Positions 23,327 through 30,943 of a stretch of DNA of 35,366 nucleotides are shown in pieces. Position numbers and translations under genes: made by a program. Below the pieces are notes generated by a model. The model made no database searches. It was not told the DNA's origin and saw only the letters and a program-made list of their open reading frames with translations. Source of the stretch: an uncultured Clostridia bacterium (GTDB lineage: Bacteria > Bacillota > Clostridia > TANB77 > CAG-508); the NCBI GenBank assembly GCA_934140005.1, contig CAKPBB010000019.1, positions 1 to 35,366 of the forward strand. The letters are read 5' to 3'. Position 1 is the first letter of the stretch. Every line of letters begins with the position of its first letter.

Positions 23327-24829
23327 TTATATCAATTCTAATAATTTTTTTCTATCTATTTTTCCATTTTTAGTCATTGGAAATTCATCTATTTTTGTTA
23401 AAACATTTGGAATCATATATATAGGAATTTCTTCTTTTAGTTTATCATGTAATTCTTTCTTTTCTATGTTACCAATATAAAAACCATATATTTTGCTTTT
23501 TTCTTCTTTATAGATACAACATGCTCTTGCTATTTCATCTATCTTTTCCATTGTTCTTTCGATTTCTTCAAGTTCGATTCTATGCCCTTGATGTTTTATT
23601 TGAAAATCTTTTCTACCACAGAAATATAAATTATCATCTTTACCAAAATATCCTAAATCTCCTGTTTTATATATAGTATCCAAATATCTATTATTTAATG
23701 GATTTTGTATAAACTTTTCAGAAGTTTGCTTTTCTTCTTTATAGTAACCCAAAGCCAAGGCCGTACCTCTTACACATATCTCTCCTGTTTCTTGTTTTTC
23801 AGTAATCAAATTATTATTCTCATCTAATAAAAATACCTCTTCATTGTCAAATGCTTTACCAACTGGTATTTGTTTTTCATATTTTAATTCTTTATCTACA
23901 ATATGATATGTACAATTACATGTTATTTCTGTTGGTCCATATAAATTAACAAATTCTGCATTGGGAATTTTCTCAATCCATTGTTTAATATGCTTAATTG
24001 GCATAACTTCACCACTAAATAAAATTTTATTTACTTTTTCAGGTACTTTATAATCTAATCCATGAAAAGTTGTAATCAAGCATAGCGCAGATACAGCCCA
24101 TATTAAAGTTGTAACATCATTCTCACAAAGATAATCTAATAAATTTGCAGGTCTAGAAAATAGTTTTTTAGGTATTATAACTAGTGTTGCTCCAACTTTT
24201 AAACTTGAATATATATCTTTTACAGATACATCAAAATCAAATGGTGCTTGATTACCAATTATATCATTTGTATTTATGTTGAAAGTATCTGTAAATACAT
24301 TCATAAAGTCAATAACTGATCTATGACTAACCACAACTCCTTTTGGAATTCCTGTTGAACCAGAAGTGAAATTTGTATATAGTGGGTCTACATCTAATTT
24401 TTGATTTCTTATAAGCTGTAATTTTGCATTATCTATTTCAATATCTTTAATATTTTCAACAAGAACTATATCTTCATTATCTTTTAATTCTTTTGCTAGT
24501 TCTAAATGTTCGTCATCAGTTATTATTACCTTAGTTTGCAATTTTTCTAATATTTTCTCTAATCTTACACTTGGCAAATCTGGATTTAACAAACAATAAA
24601 AACCACCAGCATATACAGTTCCCAAAAAAGAATATAAAGCATTTATCCCCTTTTCCATTAGAACTGCTACTGGCTCGTTAATAATTTCATATTTTGTTAA
24701 ATAAGTTCCTATTTTTTTACTATTTTCTTCTAACTCAAGATATGTACATCTTTTATTTTCTTCTATAACAGCAATTTTCTCGCCATTATACTTACAATCA
24801 TTTTCCAAATATTCTAATATACTTTTCAT
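23327..24829 (-). CDS. Amino-acid adenylating ligase, DltA/NRPS A-domain-like
   Basis: ATP-dependent ligase of 500 aa. It activates an amino acid as the adenylate and loads it on the carrier encoded downstream. Motifs: TSGSTGIPKG (155-164), FDFDVSVKDIY (197-207), YGPTE (297-301), YKTGD (387-391), GRKDFQIKHQGHRIEL (405-420) and the C-terminal Lys490 in NGKIDRKK. Overall it resembles DltA, but where DltA has LFCGE (the Cys that selects D-alanine) this has LFSGE (Ser272), so another substrate is likely. It is the first gene of a five-gene operon with a near-ideal promoter at 24883-24911, and its stop is 11 bases before the decarboxylase start. The substrate cannot be assigned from the sequence. 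Confidence 0.9.
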   Translation of the reverse strand: MKSILEYLENDCKYNGEKIAVIEENKRCTYLELEENSKKIGTYLTKYEIINEPVAVLMEKGINALYSFLGTVYAGGFYCLLNPDLPSVRLEKILEKLQTKVIITDDEHLELAKELKDNEDIVLVENIKDIEIDNAKLQLIRNQKLDVDPLYTNFTSGSTGIPKGVVVSHRSVIDFMNVFTDTFNINTNDIIGNQAPFDFDVSVKDIYSSLKVGATLVIIPKKLFSRPANLLDYLCENDVTTLIWAVSALCLITTFHGLDYKVPEKVNKILFSGEVMPIKHIKQWIEKIPNAEFVNLYGPTEITCNCTYHIVDKELKYEKQIPVGKAFDNEEVFLLDENNNLITEKQETGEICVRGTALALGYYKEEKQTSEKFIQNPLNNRYLDTIYKTGDLGYFGKDDNLYFCGRKDFQIKHQGHRIELEEIERTMEKIDEIARACCIYKEEKSKIYGFYIGNIEKKELHDKLKEEIPIYMIPNVLTKIDEFPMTKNGKIDRKKLLELI

Positions 24830-24882
24830 TTTTCACCTTCACATAGTAAATTTTTTATTTACTTTTCATCATAATCGCGTTC

Positions 24883-24911
24883 ATTATATCTCATTAGATA
24901 TAAAAAAACAA
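24883..24911 (-). promoter_or_regulatory. Promoter of the Dlt-like operon
   Basis: Minus strand TTGTTT (24911-24906), 17-base spacer, TATAAT (24888-24883). It gives a leader of about 47 bases before the ligase ATG. The -10 region is overlapped by an inverted repeat. Confidence 0.65.
24885..24902. promoter_or_regulatory. Possible operator over the Dlt-like operon promoter
   Basis: TATATCT-CATT-AGATATA is a perfect 7-bp inverted repeat that overlaps the -10 box and spacer. A repressor bound here would block transcription. The repeat is AT-rich, so chance is not excluded, and no regulator gene is adjacent. Confidence 0.3.
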
Positions 24912-24960
24912 CACTTGGTAATAAAAATTAATAATTTGTTCAAAAACAAAAAAATAAACT

Positions 24961-25018
24961 AAAAGAGTGTGTAAAATTCATCTTCTACAATCAATATTCT
25001 CATTTAAACACATCTTTT
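24961..25018 (-). terminator. Possible terminator of the ZIP transporter gene
   Basis: AAAAGATGTGT (25018-25008, minus strand) pairs with ACACACTCTTTT (24972-24961) with a one-base bulge, around a 35-base loop, followed by T-rich sequence. The stem overlaps the gene's stop codon. The long loop makes this a moderate call. Confidence 0.4.
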
Positions 25019-25793
25019 ATCCTAGTGCAACATCTAATATCATCATAATCACAAAGCCAATTGCAACACCAATTGTGCCAATATTTGAGTGTTCACCTTC
25101 TTGTGATTCTGGTATAAGTTCTTCAACTACAACATAAATCATTGCACCTGCCGCAAATGACAATAAATAAGGTAAAACTGGTACTACTGCATTTGTTAAT
25201 AAAATTGTTATTATTGCACCTATTGGTTCTACAATCCCTGATAAAACTCCATATATAAATGACTTTAATTTTCCATTTCCTTCACCTTTTAATGGCATAG
25301 AAATTATCGCACCTTCTGGAAAGTTTTGAATTGCAATTCCTATTGCTAAAGCAAATGCTCCTGCAACTGTTATTCCAGAGTTACCTATTAAAGCTCCTGC
25401 AAAAGTCACACCAACTGCCATCCCTTCTGGAATATTATGTAATGTTACTGCTAGTACCATCATTGTCGTTTTCTTTAATTTACTTTTTAAACCTTCTGGC
25501 TTATCACTTTTTAAATGCAAATGTGGAATCAATGAGTCTAATACTAACAAAAATATTATTCCAGCTAAAAATCCTACTGTTGCTGGAAGCCATTTTATTG
25601 TATTTGAAGATTCTGCCATTTCAAGTGATGGGATAAGCAATGACCATATTGAAGCTGCAATCATTACTCCTGAAGCAAAGCCTAAAAGTAGTTTTTCTAC
25701 TTTGTTATCTATTTTATCTTTCATGAAAAATACCATTGCAGAACCAAGCGCTGTTCCTAAAAATGGTATCAATAGTCCTAATGCTAATTGCAT
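25017..25793 (-). CDS. ZIP-family divalent metal transporter (ZupT-like)
   Basis: Membrane protein of 258 aa with about eight hydrophobic segments. HNIPEGMAVGVTFAG (TM4) and NFPEGAIISMPL (TM5) are the metal-path motifs of ZIP transporters, which import zinc and related ions down a gradient. A short His-containing loop (LIPHLHLKSDK, between TM3 and TM4) matches the variable loop of the family. It is closest in pattern to the ZupT/GufA-like bacterial group. AAAGGAGG lies 8 bases before ATG, and a near-ideal promoter lies at 25837-25865. It is a single-gene unit. With the His-rich exporter and CobW protein at 273-3920, it suggests attention to zinc or manganese; the ion is not proven. Confidence 0.92.
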   Translation of the reverse strand: MQLALGLLIPFLGTALGSAMVFFMKDKIDNKVEKLLLGFASGVMIAASIWSLLIPSLEMAESSNTIKWLPATVGFLAGIIFLLVLDSLIPHLHLKSDKPEGLKSKLKKTTMMVLAVTLHNIPEGMAVGVTFAGALIGNSGITVAGAFALAIGIAIQNFPEGAIISMPLKGEGNGKLKSFIYGVLSGIVEPIGAIITILLTNAVVPVLPYLLSFAAGAMIYVVVEELIPESQEGEHSNIGTIGVAIGFVIMMILDVALG

Positions 25794-25836
25794 AATTTTT
25801 TCCTCCTTTTGTAAAATATGAAATTAATTTTCTAAA

Positions 25837-25865
25837 ATTATATAAAATTATTTATTTAATTTCAA
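25837..25865 (-). promoter_or_regulatory. Promoter of the ZIP transporter gene
   Basis: Minus strand TTGAAA (25865-25860), 17-base spacer, TATAAT (25842-25837). An AT-rich inverted repeat, GAAATTAA (25820-25827) with TTAATTTC (25856-25863), flanks it. A metal-regulator site is possible but not identifiable. Confidence 0.65.
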
Positions 25866-25870
25866 TAGAA

Positions 25871-25903
25871 AAAACGATACAGTTTTCAAAACTATATCGT
25901 TTT
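25871..25903 (-). terminator. Terminator of the MATE fusion gene
   Basis: AAAACGATACAGTTTT (25871-25886) pairs with AAAACTATATCGTTTT (25888-25903) with one mismatch. On the minus strand six T residues follow. It lies 13 bases past the stop of the MATE gene and immediately before the ZIP promoter. Confidence 0.8.
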
Positions 25904-25915
25904 CATTATTACACA

Positions 25916-27874
25916 TTATTCTGTTACACATTCTTTTATAAATTTAGCTGTTTTTTCTACACCTTTTGAGTCAACATTCATAATTAAATCATAATTATTC
26001 ATGTCTCTCCAATTTCTGTTTGTATAGAATTTATAATGTTTTTCTCTTTCTTTATTTATTTTTGTAATTTCTTTATTTGCATTCTCTTTACTCAAACCAT
26101 AGTATTTAACTGCTCTTTCTACTTTTGACTCATCACTTGAGTATAAGAAGACTTTTACAACATCTTTGTTATCTTTTAATACATAATCTGCACATCTGCC
26201 AACAATTACACATGATTCTTTTTCAGCTAAATTTTTTATTACATTTGCTTCTGCAATAAATATTCTATCATCATTTTCGCCTTTTCTACTGCTTTCATCT
26301 GTTTCTTTTATGTAATCTTTAGACAATCCTGATTCTTTAGCTGCAAGTGATATCAATTCTTTATCATAAAAATTAACCCCTAACATTTCAGCTAGTAATT
26401 TACCAACATATCTTCCTCCTGAAGCATATTCTCTTGAAACTGTAATAACAATATGTTTTCCTTTATAGTCACTTGTTTTTAATTCAACATTTGTATCTTT
26501 GCTATAATCTTTTTTACCTAGTTTTCTATATTCAGAACCAACAATAAAAATCGCAACAAAGAAGCACAAAATATCTGATATACATCCAGCATACAATATT
26601 CCATAAATACCTTTATTAAATGTAAAAGCAAGTAAAAGAGATATTGGTATCAATAAAATTATCTGTCTAGTAAAAGATAATGCTGTTGCTTTCTTTACAT
26701 TTCCTAAAGATTGTATTGCAATACTTCCAGTCATTTCTAATGCATTCAATGCAATAACAAGTAAGAATGAATGACACATTAGTTCCGCAAACTCCATAAA
26801 CAACTCATAATTAGAATCTGTATTAGATATAAATATTCCAGCAATTTGTCTTGGGAAGAAGAAAAAGATTAAATTAAATACAATACCAACTATAAAGTTT
26901 ATAATAAGTACTTTCTTTAAAGTTTCTTTTACTCTTTGTTTATTTCCAGCTCCATAATTAAATCCAATAATTGGTTGTGCACCAATAGAAATACCTAATA
27001 CAACTGAAATATATATACTATTTAATTTTGAAATAACACCATAAACAGATAATGGTATATCAGCGCCAAATTTTGTACTAGCACCGAATTTTGTCATCAT
27101 ATTATTCATAAAAATGAATAAAACTAAAATTGTGCATTGTGTTATAAATGATGATAAACCTAATCCTAAAATTCTAAATACATCACCATCTAATTTAATG
27201 CTTTCTTTTGTTATTTTAACTGACTTAAATCTTTTTAAATAAATCATTGCAATTATAAATGAAACAATTTGTCCTATAACAGTTGCAATAGCACCACCTT
27301 TAACACCCATGTTAAATCCTAAAATGAATATAGGGTCTAATATAATATTTATAATAGCACCAACTGTTAGCATAATCATAGAATATTTTGGTGAACCATC
27401 AGCTCTTATAATATTTGATAAAGCTGTATAAATAATCATAAAAGGTGCACCAATACAAATTATTTTTCCATAATCGATAGCATAATTGTAAACATTTTCT
27501 GTACAACCAAAAAACATTACAAGTTTTGGTAAAGCAATATAAGATACTATACCTAAAAATATAGAAACTATAATAGTAGTAATTATAGCTTGTCCTACTC
27601 CTTTAGCTGCTTCTTTATCGTTTTTTTCTCCTAATTTTAGTGATAAATTAGCTGCAGCACCATTTCCAATTAAACCTGCAAATGCATTAAATGCAATAAC
27701 TAATGGAAATATAACATTTGTAGCTGCATTTCCTAATGTTCCAACACCTTTACCAATAAATATTTGATCAACTATATTGTATATTGAGTTGATTAACATA
27801 CTTATAACACAAGGTATTGCAAAAGCTAATAATAGCTTGTTGATTTTTTCTTTTCCTAAATTTAATTCCTCCAT
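25916..27874 (-). CDS. MATE transporter fused to a cytidylate-kinase-like domain
   Basis: Protein of 652 aa in two parts. Residues 1 to about 450 are a MATE-family exporter with 12 hydrophobic segments (LLLAFAIPCVISMLI and PIIGFNYGAGN motifs), which usually exports drugs or metabolites using an ion gradient. Residues about 471-652 are a cytidylate-kinase-like domain (Cytidylate_kin2 group): VSREYASGGRYVGKLLAE is a P-loop variant, followed by VIVGRCADYVL and an NYDLIMNVDS motif near the end. The kinase part is expected in the cytoplasm. The function of the fusion is unknown: it could gate transport or phosphorylate a transported compound. There is no stop or internal ribosome site between the parts. 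A hairpin (27905-27930) lies in the leader. Confidence 0.88.
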   Translation of the reverse strand: MEELNLGKEKINKLLLAFAIPCVISMLINSIYNIVDQIFIGKGVGTLGNAATNVIFPLVIAFNAFAGLIGNGAAANLSLKLGEKNDKEAAKGVGQAIITTIIVSIFLGIVSYIALPKLVMFFGCTENVYNYAIDYGKIICIGAPFMIIYTALSNIIRADGSPKYSMIMLTVGAIINIILDPIFILGFNMGVKGGAIATVIGQIVSFIIAMIYLKRFKSVKITKESIKLDGDVFRILGLGLSSFITQCTILVLFIFMNNMMTKFGASTKFGADIPLSVYGVISKLNSIYISVVLGISIGAQPIIGFNYGAGNKQRVKETLKKVLIINFIVGIVFNLIFFFFPRQIAGIFISNTDSNYELFMEFAELMCHSFLLVIALNALEMTGSIAIQSLGNVKKATALSFTRQIILLIPISLLLAFTFNKGIYGILYAGCISDILCFFVAIFIVGSEYRKLGKKDYSKDTNVELKTSDYKGKHIVITVSREYASGGRYVGKLLAEMLGVNFYDKELISLAAKESGLSKDYIKETDESSRKGENDDRIFIAEANVIKNLAEKESCVIVGRCADYVLKDNKDVVKVFLYSSDESKVERAVKYYGLSKENANKEITKINKEREKHYKFYTNRNWRDMNNYDLIMNVDSKGVEKTAKFIKECVTE

Positions 27875-27904
27875 ATAAAATCCATTCCTTTCTTTAACTT
27901 AAAA

Positions 27905-27930
27905 GAAAGTATGATTATGAAACTACTTTC
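27905..27930 (-). promoter_or_regulatory. Hairpin in the leader of the MATE fusion mRNA
   Basis: GAAAGTA (27905-27911) and TACTTTC (27924-27930) form a perfect 7-bp stem with a 12-base loop, about 10 bases before the ribosome site AAAGGA. It may affect translation; no ligand is suggested. Confidence 0.3.
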
Positions 27931-28026
27931 AAATCCCCTTCTTTTTTTCGCATCTTATAAAGTTTAACACAAAAAAATTTTTTATGTAAGCAAAAATTTT
28001 AATTTTTTTCAAATTTTTTTTCAGAA

Positions 28027-28055
28027 AAAAACAGATTGTGTAACAATCTGTTTTT
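28027..28055 (-). terminator. Terminator of the sigma-factor fusion gene
   Basis: AAAAACAGATTG (28027-28038) and CAATCTGTTTTT (28044-28055) form a perfect 12-bp stem with a 5-base loop, followed on the minus strand by a run of T. It lies 16 bases past the stop codon. Confidence 0.85.
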
Positions 28056-28070
28056 GCTTTATTATAATAA

Positions 28071-29891
28071 TTATTTTTCTTTCTTAAAATATACCACTCC
28101 ATATTTATCCAATAAATCAATAGTTATTTTTCCTTCTTTTAAAGCCTCTTCTGCCGTCATATATCCTCCATCTGAAAAATATACTTGTACAATTTCTGTT
28201 TTTTGACATGGATAATAATATTCATATTTTTCATCTTCATAAAACTTATATTCAACATCATCTAAATACTTTTGATAATACTTATCAGCATCACTCAAAA
28301 TTGTATGATCATATATTTTAGGCTCATCACTTTCATCAATTTTTTCTAAAATATCATCATTATCAACCTTCAATGCAAAATATGGCATATTTGCATTCTT
28401 TTCTTTCATAAAAATTATGAACTTGTCTTTGAAATAGCAACGTTTCGTATCATCACTTATTCCATTATACTCTGTTACTATTGTTGCTCTACTATTTAAA
28501 TTACAACCACTTTCATTCAAAGAAAAATTTACATTTTGTACAACATCAGTAAAAAATAAGCCTTTTGGTTCTTTTATAAACTTACCATATAATTCATTAT
28601 ATGCTACCATACCATTAACTCTTACATAAGGTACAAGTAATTCATCCTCTTCTTTAAATTCTGTTCTTCCATTATACTCACTCATTTTTGTTTTAATATC
28701 TTGATAATATTCTGAAAATGATTTATTATCATTCGTTCTATAAAGTATTATTTCATCTCCTTCTTTTGTTTTTAACTTAATCGCAAAATCATCACTTAAC
28801 AATGTAGTATTTTCATTCTTCTTATTATAAAATAATATCTCTATATTTTTATTCATTTTTTCTGGACTTGCATTATTTATTCCAAAATATTTAATATATT
28901 CATTTCCATTAGCAAATGTATTTCTAGTATAATCATTAAAATTATCAAATGTTTCTAAGAAATTTAGTTCTTTATTTAAAGTAGCATCTATTTTATATCC
29001 ATTAGTTACTGTTCTTTCAACATCTATTTTGTAATCATTTTGATTTAACATTTCTTTAGAAAACTTACTATTGTTTAATTCATCAACAATTTGTAAATTT
29101 CCCTCTTCTAGCTCTATTGGATCTTTTCCAATTTTTTCTTCTAGCTCTTTCCATGCTAAATCTAATGTTCCTATCCATAAATTATTGATTGTATTGTCAT
29201 CAATTGTACTTTGATATGTTGGATTAAAAGTTACATTATGATTTGTATTATACTTTTTATAAATTTCTGTTACTGCATAAGTAATGCCTGTTAAAGATAT
29301 TACAATTATTAAAGCAATTATAACTTTTGAAACTTTATTCATACTATCAAATCCTTTCTTTAGCAGGATTTTTCTTAAATTTTTCTTTCCTCTATGTACC
29401 AAAGTTTTTGTATTCTGGAGTGATTCTCCTAATATTTCAGCAGTTTCATTATATGATAGTTCTTCAATACTAGTTAGATATATTGCATTTTTATATTTTT
29501 CTTCTAATTGTTCTATAGCATTTAATAATTCTTTTTTAGTTTCTTTAATTTCAATATCTTCTAGCACATCACTTTCTACATTTTCTAAATTATGATTTAT
29601 GTACTGTTCTGATATTTCATTTCTTCTTTTTTCAACTTTTATATAATTGTAAGCTCTACTTTTAGCTACTAGATATACATATTGTTTAAAAGAATAGCCT
29701 TCTTTAATAGGATTTTGCATTATATACATAAATGTTTCCTGGGTTATATCTTCTGCCTTTGGATAGTCCTTCACAATGTTATATACAAAATATTCTATTT
29801 TTCCTCTATACTTATTATATAAAAGATTAAATGCTTCTTTGTTGCCTTTTAAGTATTCATTATACAATTTTTTATCTAAATCTTTCTCCAT
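28071..29891 (-). CDS. ECF sigma factor continuous with a TM anchor and outer domain
   Basis: Protein of 606 aa. Residues 1-180 are an ECF-type sigma-70 factor: region 2 has the DITQETFMYI pattern (48-57), and region 4 has SYNETAEILGESLQNTKTLVHRGKK (helix-turn-helix, 146-170). A membrane segment follows at about 188-206 (VIIALIIVISLTGITYAV), then about 400 residues outside the cell that I do not recognise. In most relatives the sigma factor and the membrane protein would be separate genes. Here one frame runs through without stop. However, Met184 (29342) has AAAGGA 9 bases before it, so a second protein could also start there. An ECF-like promoter at 29915-29940 suggests self-control. Confidence 0.82.
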   Translation of the reverse strand: MEKDLDKKLYNEYLKGNKEAFNLLYNKYRGKIEYFVYNIVKDYPKAEDITQETFMYIMQNPIKEGYSFKQYVYLVAKSRAYNYIKVEKRRNEISEQYINHNLENVESDVLEDIEIKETKKELLNAIEQLEEKYKNAIYLTSIEELSYNETAEILGESLQNTKTLVHRGKKNLRKILLKKGFDSMNKVSKVIIALIIVISLTGITYAVTEIYKKYNTNHNVTFNPTYQSTIDDNTINNLWIGTLDLAWKELEEKIGKDPIELEEGNLQIVDELNNSKFSKEMLNQNDYKIDVERTVTNGYKIDATLNKELNFLETFDNFNDYTRNTFANGNEYIKYFGINNASPEKMNKNIEILFYNKKNENTTLLSDDFAIKLKTKEGDEIILYRTNDNKSFSEYYQDIKTKMSEYNGRTEFKEEDELLVPYVRVNGMVAYNELYGKFIKEPKGLFFTDVVQNVNFSLNESGCNLNSRATIVTEYNGISDDTKRCYFKDKFIIFMKEKNANMPYFALKVDNDDILEKIDESDEPKIYDHTILSDADKYYQKYLDDVEYKFYEDEKYEYYYPCQKTEIVQVYFSDGGYMTAEEALKEGKITIDLLDKYGVVYFKKEK

Positions 29892-29914
29892 TTTTACCTG
29901 CTTTCATATATACA

Positions 29915-29940
29915 TACAAGTAAGATTCAAAAAAGTTTCA
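29915..29940 (-). promoter_or_regulatory. Possible ECF-type autoregulatory promoter
   Basis: Minus strand TGAAAC (29940-29935), 16-base spacer, TGTA (29918-29915), 24 bases before the sigma-factor start. This resembles the TGAAAC-N16-CGT pattern of Bacillus ECF promoters and differs from the sigma-A boxes elsewhere in the window. Confidence 0.45.
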
Positions 29941-30076
29941 AAATTTTCTTTATTTATTTTTCGTGCAAACTTTCTCCCATAATAATCTTCCTTTTACTTT
30001 TATAAATTTATTTTATACTATGAATCTGCAAAATTAAAGTATTTCATTAGTATCTTTTTATTTTATATATATTTCA

Positions 30077-30105
30077 TTGAATTTGAGCTAAATTCGTATT
30101 ATAAT
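30077..30105 (+). promoter_or_regulatory. Promoter of the tandem zinc-ribbon gene pair
   Basis: TTGAAT (30077-30082), 17-base spacer, TATAAT (30100-30105). The leader to the first gene is about 115 bases. The rest of the 335-base gap between 29892 and 30226 holds only this promoter, the ECF-like promoter and AT-rich sequence. Confidence 0.65.
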
Positions 30106-30226
30106 ATTAGGGTATTTCATACTTATATCCAAAGTACATTACTAGGATATACAAATGCATTATTAAAGAAAGGAGAATTGTTTTAGTTTTCGTAACTCAC
30201 TTATAAAAATGATAGGAGGATTTTAA

Positions 30227-30880
30227 ATGGGTATTTCAGATTTTTCTAAACGGAATTATTTATATTTAGTTCCCAAGTCCTATAAGTGTCCTTTTTGTGG
30301 TAGAGAGCATACTTACGATAAAAAAGATTTTGATTATCATTCTGGTAAAACAAAGAATCGTTCTCTAGCATCCTATAGTGATTTATATGCTTTCTCTCTT
30401 GTATTAACCTGTGGTAGTTATAATCAAATATCACTTTCTTTTGATCATTTTTATTACTATTGGAAAATACATGGTAGCATTGACAAAAACAATTATTATG
30501 ATAAAATTGATGGTGAAGGTAAAGTTTCTTTGGAAGAAATGGAAGACCGTGAGGATGGTACAATCACATTCAAATTTCCTATCAGCCGTTTTAAAAACAT
30601 ATATTTAACATTCATTTATGACCAAGAAAACTCATTTTCAGCCATTTATCTTCAAAAAATGAAAGCAGAACTGAATTCACGTGAAAACAATTTACGTCAA
30701 AAAGAATGTGAACTATATGCTCGTGAAAGAAATTTACAAGAAAAGGAGCAAGAAAAAAGAGAGAAAGATTTAAGAAATCTTGAACAAACTTTACAGCAGA
30801 AAGAAAAAGAACTCGAAGAACGTGAGAAAAAGTTGCAAGAAGCAAAAACGTCCATGCTAACAACCTTAAATCAAATTTAA
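30227..30880 (+). CDS. Zinc-ribbon/coiled-coil protein, copy 1
   Basis: Protein of 217 aa, no family recognised. N-terminus MGISDFSKRNYLYL is followed by a possible zinc-binding CPFCGREH (21-28), with a further Cys at 62 (LTCG). A beta-rich middle (about 60-140) follows, with SLEEMEDREDGTITF. Residues about 142-210 are a long charged coiled coil (NLRQKECELYARERNL and similar heptads). The shape suggests a binding head on a self-associating stalk. A five-codon frame (30209-30226) with the ribosome site GGAGG ends exactly at the start codon. A near copy follows at 30944. It is isolated on the plus strand; a GC-rich hairpin after the pair and CGT/CGG codons suggest import. Confidence 0.8.
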   Translation: MGISDFSKRNYLYLVPKSYKCPFCGREHTYDKKDFDYHSGKTKNRSLASYSDLYAFSLVLTCGSYNQISLSFDHFYYYWKIHGSIDKNNYYDKIDGEGKVSLEEMEDREDGTITFKFPISRFKNIYLTFIYDQENSFSAIYLQKMKAELNSRENNLRQKECELYARERNLQEKEQEKREKDLRNLEQTLQQKEKELEEREKKLQEAKTSMLTTLNQI

Positions 30881-30943
30881 AGAATCCAACAAAAGGAGAT
30901 TTATTTTCGTAACTCACTTGTTAACATGATAGGAGAATTTTAA

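Noticed and set aside
27929..28120. 63-codon minus-strand frame between the MATE and sigma genes
   Set aside because: It overlaps the end of the sigma-factor gene, spans its terminator and encodes low-complexity Lys/Asn/Phe.
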